From NCBI RefSeq assembly GCF_002195995.1, contig NZ_NHON01000029.1, positions 1 through 64,000 of the forward strand: 64,000 nucleotides of DNA. Direction: 5' to 3'. Made by a program: the position numbers and the translations under genes. This document shows, piece after piece, positions 53,418 through 60,431 of this stretch. Source of the stretch: Inquilinus limosus (lineage in GTDB: Bacteria > Pseudomonadota > Alphaproteobacteria > DSM-16000 > Inquilinaceae). Below the pieces are notes generated by a model. It ran no database searches. It was not told the DNA's origin and saw nothing but the letters and a program-made list of their open reading frames with translations. Position 1 is the stretch's first letter, and each line of letters opens with the position of its first letter.

Positions 53418-55112
53418 GTGAAGAAGCTGATCAACAATCCGCGTCATGTCCTGCGCGAGATGCTGGAAGGATTCGTCGACCTGCATGCCGGCCTGGCCCT
53501 GCTGGAGGAGGAGGCGGTGGTGATCCGCGCCGACCTGCCGGTGCCGGCGTCACGGCCGGTGGCCCTGCTGTCCGGCGGCGGCAGCGGGCATGAGCCGGCC
53601 CATGCCGGCTATGTCGGCGCCGGCATGCTGGCGGGCGCGATCGCCGGCGACGTCTTCACCTCGCCCAGCGTCGATGCCGTGCTGGCCGGCATCCGCGCCG
53701 CCTCCGGCCCCTCCGGCGCGGTTCTGGTGGTCAAGAACTACACCGGCGACCGCCTCAACTTCGGCCTGGCGGCCGAGCTGGCGCAGGAGGAGGGCATCCC
53801 GGTCGAGATCGTGGTGGTGGCCGACGACGTGGCCCTGCGCGACACGGTCGAGCCGGCGCGACGCCGCGGCATCGCCGGCACGGTGCTGATCCACAAGCTG
53901 GCGGGCGCCGCCATCGCCGCGGGCAAGCCCCTGGCCGAGGTCGCCGCCCTGGCCCGCGCCGCCGCCGCCGACCTCGGCACCATGGGCGTAGCGCTGGGCG
54001 CCTGCACCGTGCCGACCGCCGGCAAGCCCGGCTTCACCCTGGGCGACAGCGAGATCGAGCTGGGCCTGGGCATCCATGGCGAGGCCGGGGTGCGGCGCGG
54101 GCCGCTGCAGCCGGCCGACGCGCTGGTCGCCGAGATCCTGGAAACCATCGTCTCCGACCGCGGCCTCGCGGGCGGCGACCGGGTGGCGCTGCTGGTCAAC
54201 GGCCTGGGCGCGACGCCGCCGATGGAGCTGTCGATCGTCGCCCGCGCCGCTTTGGCCGACCTGGCCGTCCGAGGCATCACGGTGGAACGCGCCTGGGCCG
54301 GCAACTTCCTGACCGCGCTGGACATGCCCGGCTGCTCGCTGAGCCTGCTGAAGCTGGACGAGGAGCGGATCGCGCTGCTCGACGCGCCGGCGCAGGCCCC
54401 GGCCTGGCCGGGCGGCGGCCGGATCGGCCCGAAGCGGCGGATCCGCGCGCCGGAGCCGGCGCCGGGGGCCGAGGCCAGAGCCGCCCCCTCGCCGCTCGCC
54501 CCTGTGCTGCGGCAGGCGGGGCTCGCCGTGGCCGATGCCCTGATCAAGGCCGAGGCGCATCTGACCGACCTCGATTCCCGGGCTGGCGACGGCGATCTCG
54601 GAGCCAGCATGGTGCGGGCTGCGGAGGCGATCCACGCCCTGCCCGAGGCCGCCTGGGCCAATCCGGCGAAGGCGCTGGCCGCGGTCGGCGACGCGCTGCG
54701 CCGGGCGATCGGCGGCAGCTCCGGCCCGTTCTACGCCACCGCCCTGCTGCGCGCCTCGCGGCGGCTGGCGGGCGAGGCCACGCCCGCCCTCAAGACCTGG
54801 GCCGAGGCCTTCACCGTCGCGGTGCAGGCGATCGGCGATCTGGGCGGCGCCAAGCCGGGCGACCGCACCATGCTGGATGCGCTCCACCCTGCGGCGGAGG
54901 CCTTCTCGGCCGCGGTGGCCAGCGGCAAGTCGCCAGCGGAGGCCTGGGGCGTCTGCGTCGCTGCGGCGGCCGCGGGCACCGACGCCACGGCGCGGATGCT
55001 GCCGCGCCTCGGCCGCGCCAGCTATCTCGGCGAGCGCGCCATCGGCGTCCCCGACGCCGGCGCCGCCGCCGCCCTGGTCTGGCTGCAGGCGCTGAAGGCG
55101 GTCATCCGGTAG
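53418..55112 (+). CDS. Dihydroxyacetone kinase, fused DhaK-DhaL (ATP-dependent)
   Basis: A 564-residue single-chain kinase. The DhaK domain (residues ~1-330) contains SGGGSGHEPAHAGYVGAGML near residue 53 and ELGLGIHGEAG, whose H220 is the residue that covalently binds dihydroxyacetone. The DhaL domain (~350-560) has SRAGDGDLGASM for Mg-ATP and GGSSGPFYATAL. Unlike the PTS-type system there is no DhaM. It phosphorylates dihydroxyacetone or related ketoses for entry into glycolysis; the alanine-rich linker between domains is normal. Confidence 0.93.
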   Translation: MKKLINNPRHVLREMLEGFVDLHAGLALLEEEAVVIRADLPVPASRPVALLSGGGSGHEPAHAGYVGAGMLAGAIAGDVFTSPSVDAVLAGIRAASGPSGAVLVVKNYTGDRLNFGLAAELAQEEGIPVEIVVVADDVALRDTVEPARRRGIAGTVLIHKLAGAAIAAGKPLAEVAALARAAAADLGTMGVALGACTVPTAGKPGFTLGDSEIELGLGIHGEAGVRRGPLQPADALVAEILETIVSDRGLAGGDRVALLVNGLGATPPMELSIVARAALADLAVRGITVERAWAGNFLTALDMPGCSLSLLKLDEERIALLDAPAQAPAWPGGGRIGPKRRIRAPEPAPGAEARAAPSPLAPVLRQAGLAVADALIKAEAHLTDLDSRAGDGDLGASMVRAAEAIHALPEAAWANPAKALAAVGDALRRAIGGSSGPFYATALLRASRRLAGEATPALKTWAEAFTVAVQAIGDLGGAKPGDRTMLDALHPAAEAFSAAVASGKSPAEAWGVCVAAAAAGTDATARMLPRLGRASYLGERAIGVPDAGAAAALVWLQALKAVIR

Positions 55113-55202
55113 CCGCCGGCCCGCACGGCGCGGGCCGCGCCCTGCGCAGTGGTCCGGAACTTGCTGGGACAGGCGTCAGTTCCGCTGCCCCCTGCCCCGC
55201 GA

Positions 55203-55787
55203 ATGATCCTGCGCATCCTCCTGGTCGATGAGAACGCCGAGCGCCGCCGCCTGGTCGAAGCGGCGCTGAGCGCGGCCGGCCATGGCGCGGTCACCACCGC
55301 CAGCGGCACCGAGAACCTGCTGGCGCGGGTGCGCGAGATCGAGCCGGACGTGATCATCGTCGACCTCGACGCCCCCAACCGCGACGCGCTGGAGCATATG
55401 CGCAGCATCAGCCGCGAGCGGCCGAAGCCGATCGTGATGTTCGTGGACCAGAGCGACGACGCCGCGATCGGCGAGGCGATCCGCGCCGGGGTCAGCGCCT
55501 ATGTCGTCGACGGCCTCAGCCCGCACCGGGTGAAGCCGGTGCTGGAGGCCGCGATCGCACGGTTCCAGGCCTTCCAGGCGATGCGCGACGAGCTGGAGAA
55601 GACCCGCGCCACCCTGGCCGAGCGCAAGCGGATCGAGCGTGCCAAGGGCATCCTGATGCAGCAGCGCGGCATGGCCGAGGACGAGGCGTACCGCGCCCTG
55701 CGCAAGCTGGCGATGGACCGCGGCAAGCCGCTGGCCGAGATCGCCGAGCAGGTGATCAGCATCAGCGAGCTGCTGACCAAAAACTAG
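55203..55787 (+). CDS. nasT: Nitrate-responsive ANTAR antiterminator NasT
   Basis: A 194-residue response-regulator-like protein: a receiver-type domain (ILRILLVDENAERRRLVEAA to about residue 120) followed by an ANTAR RNA-binding domain (ERKRIERAKGILMQQRGMAE, then DEAYRALRKLAMDRGKPLAE). NasT binds paired hexaloop hairpins in leader RNA and prevents termination; the partner NasS holds it inactive without nitrate. The next gene encodes NasS and the intervening DNA holds an ANTAR-type leader, so the identification is strong. Confidence 0.94.
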   Translation: MILRILLVDENAERRRLVEAALSAAGHGAVTTASGTENLLARVREIEPDVIIVDLDAPNRDALEHMRSISRERPKPIVMFVDQSDDAAIGEAIRAGVSAYVVDGLSPHRVKPVLEAAIARFQAFQAMRDELEKTRATLAERKRIERAKGILMQQRGMAEDEAYRALRKLAMDRGKPLAEIAEQVISISELLTKN

Positions 55788-55818
55788 GCACGCCTGTTTC
55801 CGCCGCTTTTTTGCGCAT

Positions 55819-55835
55819 TGCACAATTGCGGAGCA
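55819..55835. promoter_or_regulatory. NtrC-binding-site-like sequence
   Basis: TGCACA-ATTGC-GGAGCA matches the NtrC consensus (TGCACC-N5-GGTGCA) at 10 of 12 fixed positions. It lies about 100 bp upstream of the sigma-54 promoter, the normal enhancer distance. A further GTGCA half-site follows at 55849. Confidence 0.65.
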
Positions 55836-55934
55836 GAATCTTGCCGCAGTGCAGCATGACCCGGATGACCACCTCCGATCGCTGAATCGGCCGCTGCCCT
55901 CGCCCCTCGATCAGGACCCCGGCGGCAGAGCATC

Positions 55935-55949
55935 TGGCACGCCGCTTGC
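55935..55949 (+). promoter_or_regulatory. Sigma-54 promoter of the nitrate operon
   Basis: TGGCACGCCGCTTGC matches the -24/-12 consensus TGGCACG-N4-TTGC exactly, with the invariant GG and GC ten bases apart. Transcription should begin near 55961, five bases before the first leader hairpin. Confidence 0.9.
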
Positions 55950-55965
55950 GTATCCTTTGGGTGAC

Positions 55966-56021
55966 GACGGGCAATGGCGTCCGTCCGACGATATTCGGGG
56001 CGGCCCGATGCTGGGCCGCCC
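55966..56021 (+). promoter_or_regulatory. ANTAR-target antiterminator leader: two hexaloop hairpins
   Basis: P1: GACGGGC-AATGGC-GTCCGTC (55966-55985), a 7-bp stem (one GU pair) with a six-base loop carrying A at position 1 and G at position 4, the ANTAR recognition pattern. P2: GGGCGGCCC-GATGCT-GGGCCGCCC (55998-56021), a perfect 9-bp stem, six-base loop with G4 but G instead of A at position 1. The two are 12 bases apart, right after the predicted transcription start, as in nas leaders known to bind NasR/NasT. Confidence 0.85.
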
Positions 56022-56030
56022 GAACCGGGC

Positions 56031-56085
56031 AAAGGCGTCCGAGGACTGCGGATCTTCCGCAGGCTCTCGGGCGCCTTTTCGTTTT
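56031..56085 (+). terminator. Intrinsic terminator (attenuator) ahead of nasS
   Basis: A long hairpin: AAAGGCG pairs with CGCCTTT, a UG pair and CCGAG/CTCGG extend the stem, and after a small internal loop CTGCGG pairs with CCGCAG around ATCTT. It ends in TTTTCGTTTT. It lies 10 bases before the nasS start codon and would stop the operon transcript unless NasT acts. Confidence 0.9.
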
Positions 56086-56095
56086 GGAGCGGCTG

Positions 56096-57346
56096 ATGAC
56101 GGATCCCCGCACAGACCTGACCCTCGGCTTCGTGCCGCTGGCCGACTGCGCGCCACTGATCGTGGCGGAGCGGAAAGGCTTCTTCCGCGAGGAGGGGCTG
56201 TGCGTCCGGCTGTCACGCGAGAGCAGCTGGGCCAGCCTGCGCGACAAGCTGGTCTGCGGCCTGCTCGACGGCGCCCATATGCTGGCGCCGCTGCCGCTGG
56301 CGATCACGCTGGGGTTGAGCGGCCCGAAGACGCCGATGCTGGTCGGGCTGTCGCTGAGCCTGAACGGCAACGCCGTCACCGTCTCGAATGCCCTCGCGGC
56401 GGAGATGGCGGCGGCGGACCCGGAGGGCGCGGCCGCCGAGTCGGCCACGGCGGTCGCGGCCGTCGTCGCGGCCCGGCGCCGCGCCGGTGCCCCGCCCCCG
56501 GTCTTCGCCATCGTCTTCCCGGTATCGAGCCATCACGACCAGCTGCGCCATTGGCTGGCGGCCGGCGGGGTCGACCCGCAGCGCGACGTGCGCATCGTGG
56601 TGGTGCCGCCGCCGCAGATGGTGGCGCATCTGTCGGCCGGGCGGGTCGACGGCTTCTGCGTCGGCGCACCCTGGGGCGATGTCGCGGTCGACCAGGGCGT
56701 CGGCGTCACCGCCACCACCGGCTGGCAGATCTGGAACAACGCGCCGGAGAAGGTCTTCGCCGTCACCCGTGCCTGGGCCGAGGCCCGGCCGGAGGTGCAT
56801 CACGCCCTGATCCGCGCGCTGATCCGCGCCGCCGCCTGGCTGGACCGGCCGCAACACCGGCCCGAGGCGGTGGCGATGCTGGCGGCGCCGGAGGTGCTGA
56901 ACGCCCCGGCCGCGGCGATCGCCGCCGCGCTGGTGGGCCGGCCCGGCGAGTTGCTGGTCGACGGGCTGCCGGCGCGCGGCCCGGTCTATCACCGCCGCGC
57001 CGCCGGCCTGCCCTGGCTGTCGCACGCCGCCTGGTTCCTGGCCCAGCTGCGGCGCTGGGGCGACCTGCCGGACAGCGTCGACATCGCTGCCACGGCCGCC
57101 GCCGTGTACCGGCCGGACCTCTACCGCGAGGCCGCCTGGAATCTCGGCTACCCGGCGCCTTCGGCCGACAGCAAGGCCGAGGGGCTGCATGACGGCCCCT
57201 GGGTGCTGGCCGACCCGGCCGGCGATTTGGCGCTGGGCGCCGACCGCTTCTGCGACGGAAGGATCTTCGATCCCGCCGCGCTCGACACCGATCTCGCCGG
57301 CCCCGCCGCCGGCGGCACCGCAACCGTCGCGACGCAACGCGGCTGA
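56096..57346 (+). CDS. nasS: Nitrate/nitrite sensor NasS (NrtA-like, cytoplasmic)
   Basis: A 416-residue protein of the NrtA/CmpA binding-protein family that has no signal peptide: it starts MTDPRTDLTLGFVPLADCAP, directly with the ligand domain. It is clearly homologous to the following nrtA (both share 'W-L-A-A-G-G-I/V-D-P', 'P-P-P-Q-M-V-A' and 'G-x-P-W'), so it is a cytoplasmic sensor derived from the same ancestor. NasS binds nitrate/nitrite and releases NasT. Start ATG 56096 has GGAG six bases upstream, after the terminator. Its own expression therefore depends on NasT read-through. Confidence 0.9.
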   Translation: MTDPRTDLTLGFVPLADCAPLIVAERKGFFREEGLCVRLSRESSWASLRDKLVCGLLDGAHMLAPLPLAITLGLSGPKTPMLVGLSLSLNGNAVTVSNALAAEMAAADPEGAAAESATAVAAVVAARRRAGAPPPVFAIVFPVSSHHDQLRHWLAAGGVDPQRDVRIVVVPPPQMVAHLSAGRVDGFCVGAPWGDVAVDQGVGVTATTGWQIWNNAPEKVFAVTRAWAEARPEVHHALIRALIRAAAWLDRPQHRPEAVAMLAAPEVLNAPAAAIAAALVGRPGELLVDGLPARGPVYHRRAAGLPWLSHAAWFLAQLRRWGDLPDSVDIAATAAAVYRPDLYREAAWNLGYPAPSADSKAEGLHDGPWVLADPAGDLALGADRFCDGRIFDPAALDTDLAGPAAGGTATVATQRG

Positions 57347-57366
57347 CCGAACCGAAGGGGGCTTTC

Positions 57367-58683
57367 ATGACCGCACGCGACCGCACCATCACCACGATCA
57401 ACCGCCGCAGCCTGCTGCAGGGCACCGCTCGGCTGACCGGCGCCGCGGCCACCATTGCCGCACTCCGCACCGCCTTCCCCTCGGGCGCCTTCGCTCAAGG
57501 AGCCGGGCCGGAGACGACCAAGGCGACGCTGGGCTTCATCGCCCTGACCGATTCCGCACCCCTGATCGTCGCCAAGGAGAAGGGGCTGTTCGACCAGGTC
57601 GGGCTGAGCGAGGTCACGGTCAGCAAGCAGGCCTCCTGGGGCACCACCCGCGACAACCTGGTGCTGGGCTCGGCCGGCGGCGGCATCGACGGCGCCCACA
57701 TCCTGACGCCAATGCCCTACCTGATGACGCTCGGCACCATCACCGCCGAGAACAAGCCGCTGCCGATGCAGATCCTGTGCCGGCTGAACACCAACGGCCA
57801 GGCGATCTCGGTGGCCAAGGACCTGATGCCGGCCGGCGCCACGGTCGACGCCAAGCCGCTGAAGGCCGCCTTCGCCGACATGAAGGCGAAGGGGCAGGAC
57901 GTCAAATGCGCCGTCACCTTCCCCGGCGGCACCCATGACCTGTGGATGCGCTACTGGCTGGCGGCCGGCGGCATCGACCCGAACAAGGACGTCAGCACCA
58001 TCGTGGTGCCGCCGCCGCAGATGGTCGCCAACATGAAGGTCGGCAACATGCAGGCCTTCTGCGTCGGCGAGCCGTGGAACGACCAGCTGGTGCACCAGGG
58101 CATCGGCTACTCCGCCTGCGTCACCGGCGAGCTGTGGAAGGACCATCCGGAGAAGAGCCTGGCGCTGCGCGCCGACTGGGTCGACGCCAACCCGAAGGCG
58201 GCGGCGGCGCTGCTGCAGGCGGTGCTCGAAGCCCAGCGCTGGGCCGACAAGCCGGAGAACAAGGAGGAAATGGCCCAGATCATCGGCCGGAGGGCATGGT
58301 TCAACGTGCCCCCGACCGACATCCTGCCGCGCTCGCTCGGCACCATCGATTACGGCGACGGCCGCAAGGTCGAGAACAGCCCGCTGCTGATGAAGTTCTG
58401 GAAGGACTTCGCCTCCTACCCGTTCCAGAGCCATGAGCTGTGGTTCCTGACCGAGGATCGGCGCTGGGGCTACATCGCCCCGGATGTCGACCTCAAGGGG
58501 CTGATCGCCAAGGTCAACCGCGAGGACCTCTGGCGCCAGGCCGCGCAGGCGGCCGGCGTGCCGGCCGAGGAGATTCCGGCCGGCACCTCACGCGGCAAGG
58601 AGACCTTCTTCGACGGCAAGGTCTTCGACCCCGACGCCCCCGACGCCTACCTCGCCAGCCTCGCCATCAAGACCGTCGCCTGA
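57367..58683 (+). CDS. nrtA: Nitrate ABC transporter substrate-binding protein NrtA
   Basis: A 438-residue periplasmic binding protein with a twin-arginine (Tat) signal: RR at residues 13-14 in INRRSLLQG, hydrophobic stretch, and cleavage near AFAQ at 43. Mature part: TLGFIALTDSAPLIVAKEKG, GAHILTPMPYLMTLG and VVPPPQMVANMKVGNMQAFC, as in NrtA. It binds nitrate/nitrite. It follows nasS by 20 bp. The Tat signal implies folding, or a ligand, before export. Confidence 0.94.
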   Translation: MTARDRTITTINRRSLLQGTARLTGAAATIAALRTAFPSGAFAQGAGPETTKATLGFIALTDSAPLIVAKEKGLFDQVGLSEVTVSKQASWGTTRDNLVLGSAGGGIDGAHILTPMPYLMTLGTITAENKPLPMQILCRLNTNGQAISVAKDLMPAGATVDAKPLKAAFADMKAKGQDVKCAVTFPGGTHDLWMRYWLAAGGIDPNKDVSTIVVPPPQMVANMKVGNMQAFCVGEPWNDQLVHQGIGYSACVTGELWKDHPEKSLALRADWVDANPKAAAALLQAVLEAQRWADKPENKEEMAQIIGRRAWFNVPPTDILPRSLGTIDYGDGRKVENSPLLMKFWKDFASYPFQSHELWFLTEDRRWGYIAPDVDLKGLIAKVNREDLWRQAAQAAGVPAEEIPAGTSRGKETFFDGKVFDPDAPDAYLASLAIKTVA

Positions 58684-58710
58684 CGCCGACAGCCAGCCGG
58701 AGCCAGCCTC

Positions 58711-59610
58711 GTGCCCCAGACCGCCCAGATCGTCTCTGAAGCCCCCGCCCCGGCCGCACGGCCCAAGCCCGCCGGCCGGGTCCTGTCCCTGCCGGTGGCG
58801 CGGCCGCCGCTCGGCCCCGTCCTCGGCCGCCTCGCCACCGAGGCCGCCGCTCGGGTGATCCCGCCGCTGATCGTGCTGGCGCTGCTGCTGCTGGCCTGGC
58901 AGCTCTTGTGCTCCAGCCCCGGCTCCAGCCTGCCGTCACCGCTCAAGGTGCTGGACGACACCTGGGACTTCATCATCGACCCGTTCTACGACAATGGCGG
59001 GGTCGACAAGGGCGCCTTCTGGCAGATCGCCACCAGCCTGTCGCGGGTGGCGGTCGGCTTCGCCCTGGCCTCGGTGGTCGGCGTCGCGCTCGGCGTGCTG
59101 ATCGGCCAGAGCGTCTGGGCCATGCGCGGGTTGGACCCGATCTTCCAGGTGCTGCGCACCATCCCGCCCCTGGCCTGGTTGCCGATCTCGCTGGCCGGGT
59201 TCCAGCAGGCGGAGCCGTCGGCGATCTTCGTGATCTTCATCACCTCGATCTGGCCGATCGTGATCAACACCGCGGTCGGGGTGCGTAACATCCCGCAGGA
59301 TTACCGCAACGTCGCCGCGGTGCTGCGCCTGTCGCCGTGGGAGGTGTTCACCAGGATCACCCTGCCGGCCACCGTGCCCTACATCTTCACCGGCCTGCGC
59401 ATCGGCATCGGCCTGTCCTGGCTGGCGATCATCGCCGCCGAGATGCTGATCGGCGGCGTCGGCATCGGCTTCTTCATCTGGGACGCGTGGAACAGCTCGC
59501 GCATCAGCGACATCATCGTGGCGCTGGTCTATGTCGGGCTGGTCGGCTTCGTCCTGGACCGCCTGATCGGCTTCGCCGGCGCGCTCGTCGCCCGCGGCAC
59601 CTCGGCCTGA
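58711..59610 (+). CDS. nrtB: Nitrate ABC transporter permease NrtB
   Basis: A 299-residue inner-membrane permease, GTG start at 58711. Six predicted helices, with a proline-rich N-terminal extension (PAPAARPKPAGR). The loop AAVLRLSPWEVFTRITLPAT is the EAA-type contact with the ATPase, and WLPISLAGFQQAEPSAIFVI fits NrtB. Works with NrtA and the ATPase encoded next. Confidence 0.93.
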   Translation: MPQTAQIVSEAPAPAARPKPAGRVLSLPVARPPLGPVLGRLATEAAARVIPPLIVLALLLLAWQLLCSSPGSSLPSPLKVLDDTWDFIIDPFYDNGGVDKGAFWQIATSLSRVAVGFALASVVGVALGVLIGQSVWAMRGLDPIFQVLRTIPPLAWLPISLAGFQQAEPSAIFVIFITSIWPIVINTAVGVRNIPQDYRNVAAVLRLSPWEVFTRITLPATVPYIFTGLRIGIGLSWLAIIAAEMLIGGVGIGFFIWDAWNSSRISDIIVALVYVGLVGFVLDRLIGFAGALVARGTSA

Positions 59611-59620
59611 GGAGAGCCCC

Positions 59621-60418
59621 ATGGACAGCTATCTCTCGATCGAGCAGGTCGGCATGCGCTTCACCCGCGGCAGCGCGGTCAGCGAGGTGCTGGTCGATGT
59701 GAAGCTCGGCATCGCCCAGGGCGAGTTCGTGTCGATCATCGGCCATTCCGGCTGCGGCAAGTCGACCCTGCTGAACATCGTCGGCGGCCTGGTCCGCTCC
59801 ACCACCGGCGAGGTGCTGCTGGACGGCCAGGTGGTCGACAGCCCGGGTCCGGACCGCGCCATCGTGTTCCAGAACCACTCGCTGCTGCCCTGGCTGACCG
59901 TCTACGGCAATGTCCGGATCGCGGTCGACAAGGTGTTCGGCCGGTCCAAGAGCGCCGCCGAGCGGCATGACTGGGTGATGCACAACCTGGCCCTGGTCCA
60001 CATGGCGCATGCCAAGGACAAGCGACCGGGCGAGATCTCCGGCGGCATGAAGCAGCGCGTCGGCATCGCCCGGGCGCTGGCGATGCAGCCCAAGATCCTG
60101 CTGATGGACGAACCCTTCGGAGCGCTCGACGCCCTGACCCGGGCGCATCTGCAGGATTCGGTGATGGAGATCCACGCGGCCCTCGGCAACACGGTGCTGA
60201 TGATCACCCACGATGTCGACGAGGCGGTGCTGCTTTCCGACCGCATCGTGATGATGACAAACGGCCCAAGCGCCACCATCGGCGAGGTGCTGGAGATCCC
60301 GCTGGAGCGGCCGCGCCGCCGCCTGGCGCTGGCCGACGATCCGACATACGCCGCGTGCCGGGTGCAGGTGCTGCGCTTCCTCTACGAGCGCCAGCGCTTC
60401 ACCACCGCGGCCGCCTGA
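59621..60418 (+). CDS. nrtD: Nitrate ABC transporter ATP-binding protein (NrtD-type)
   Basis: A 265-residue single-cassette ATPase: Walker A GHSGCGKSTLL near residue 41, signature ISGGMKQRVG, Walker B ILLMDEPFGALD, and H-switch in MITHDVDEA. It lacks the NrtA-like C-terminal fusion of cyanobacterial NrtC, so it matches NrtD; it presumably acts as a homodimer. The gene lies 10 bp after nrtB and 13 bp before nirB. Confidence 0.92.
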   Translation: MDSYLSIEQVGMRFTRGSAVSEVLVDVKLGIAQGEFVSIIGHSGCGKSTLLNIVGGLVRSTTGEVLLDGQVVDSPGPDRAIVFQNHSLLPWLTVYGNVRIAVDKVFGRSKSAAERHDWVMHNLALVHMAHAKDKRPGEISGGMKQRVGIARALAMQPKILLMDEPFGALDALTRAHLQDSVMEIHAALGNTVLMITHDVDEAVLLSDRIVMMTNGPSATIGEVLEIPLERPRRRLALADDPTYAACRVQVLRFLYERQRFTTAAA

Positions 60419-60431
60419 GGGAGGAGAAAAC

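Larger units (their letters stand above)
55788..56095. other. Regulatory region between nasT and nasS
   Basis: The 308 bp hold, left to right, an NtrC-like site, a sigma-54 promoter, two hexaloop hairpins and a long intrinsic terminator, each listed separately. It contains no separate gene. A T-rich tract just after the nasT stop (GCTTTTTTGCGC) may be the end of the nasT transcript. Confidence 0.85.

Noticed and set aside
56096-57346. A second nitrate-binding periplasmic protein (NrtA duplicate)
   Set aside because: It lacks a signal peptide and follows nasT and an ANTAR leader, so NasS fits better.
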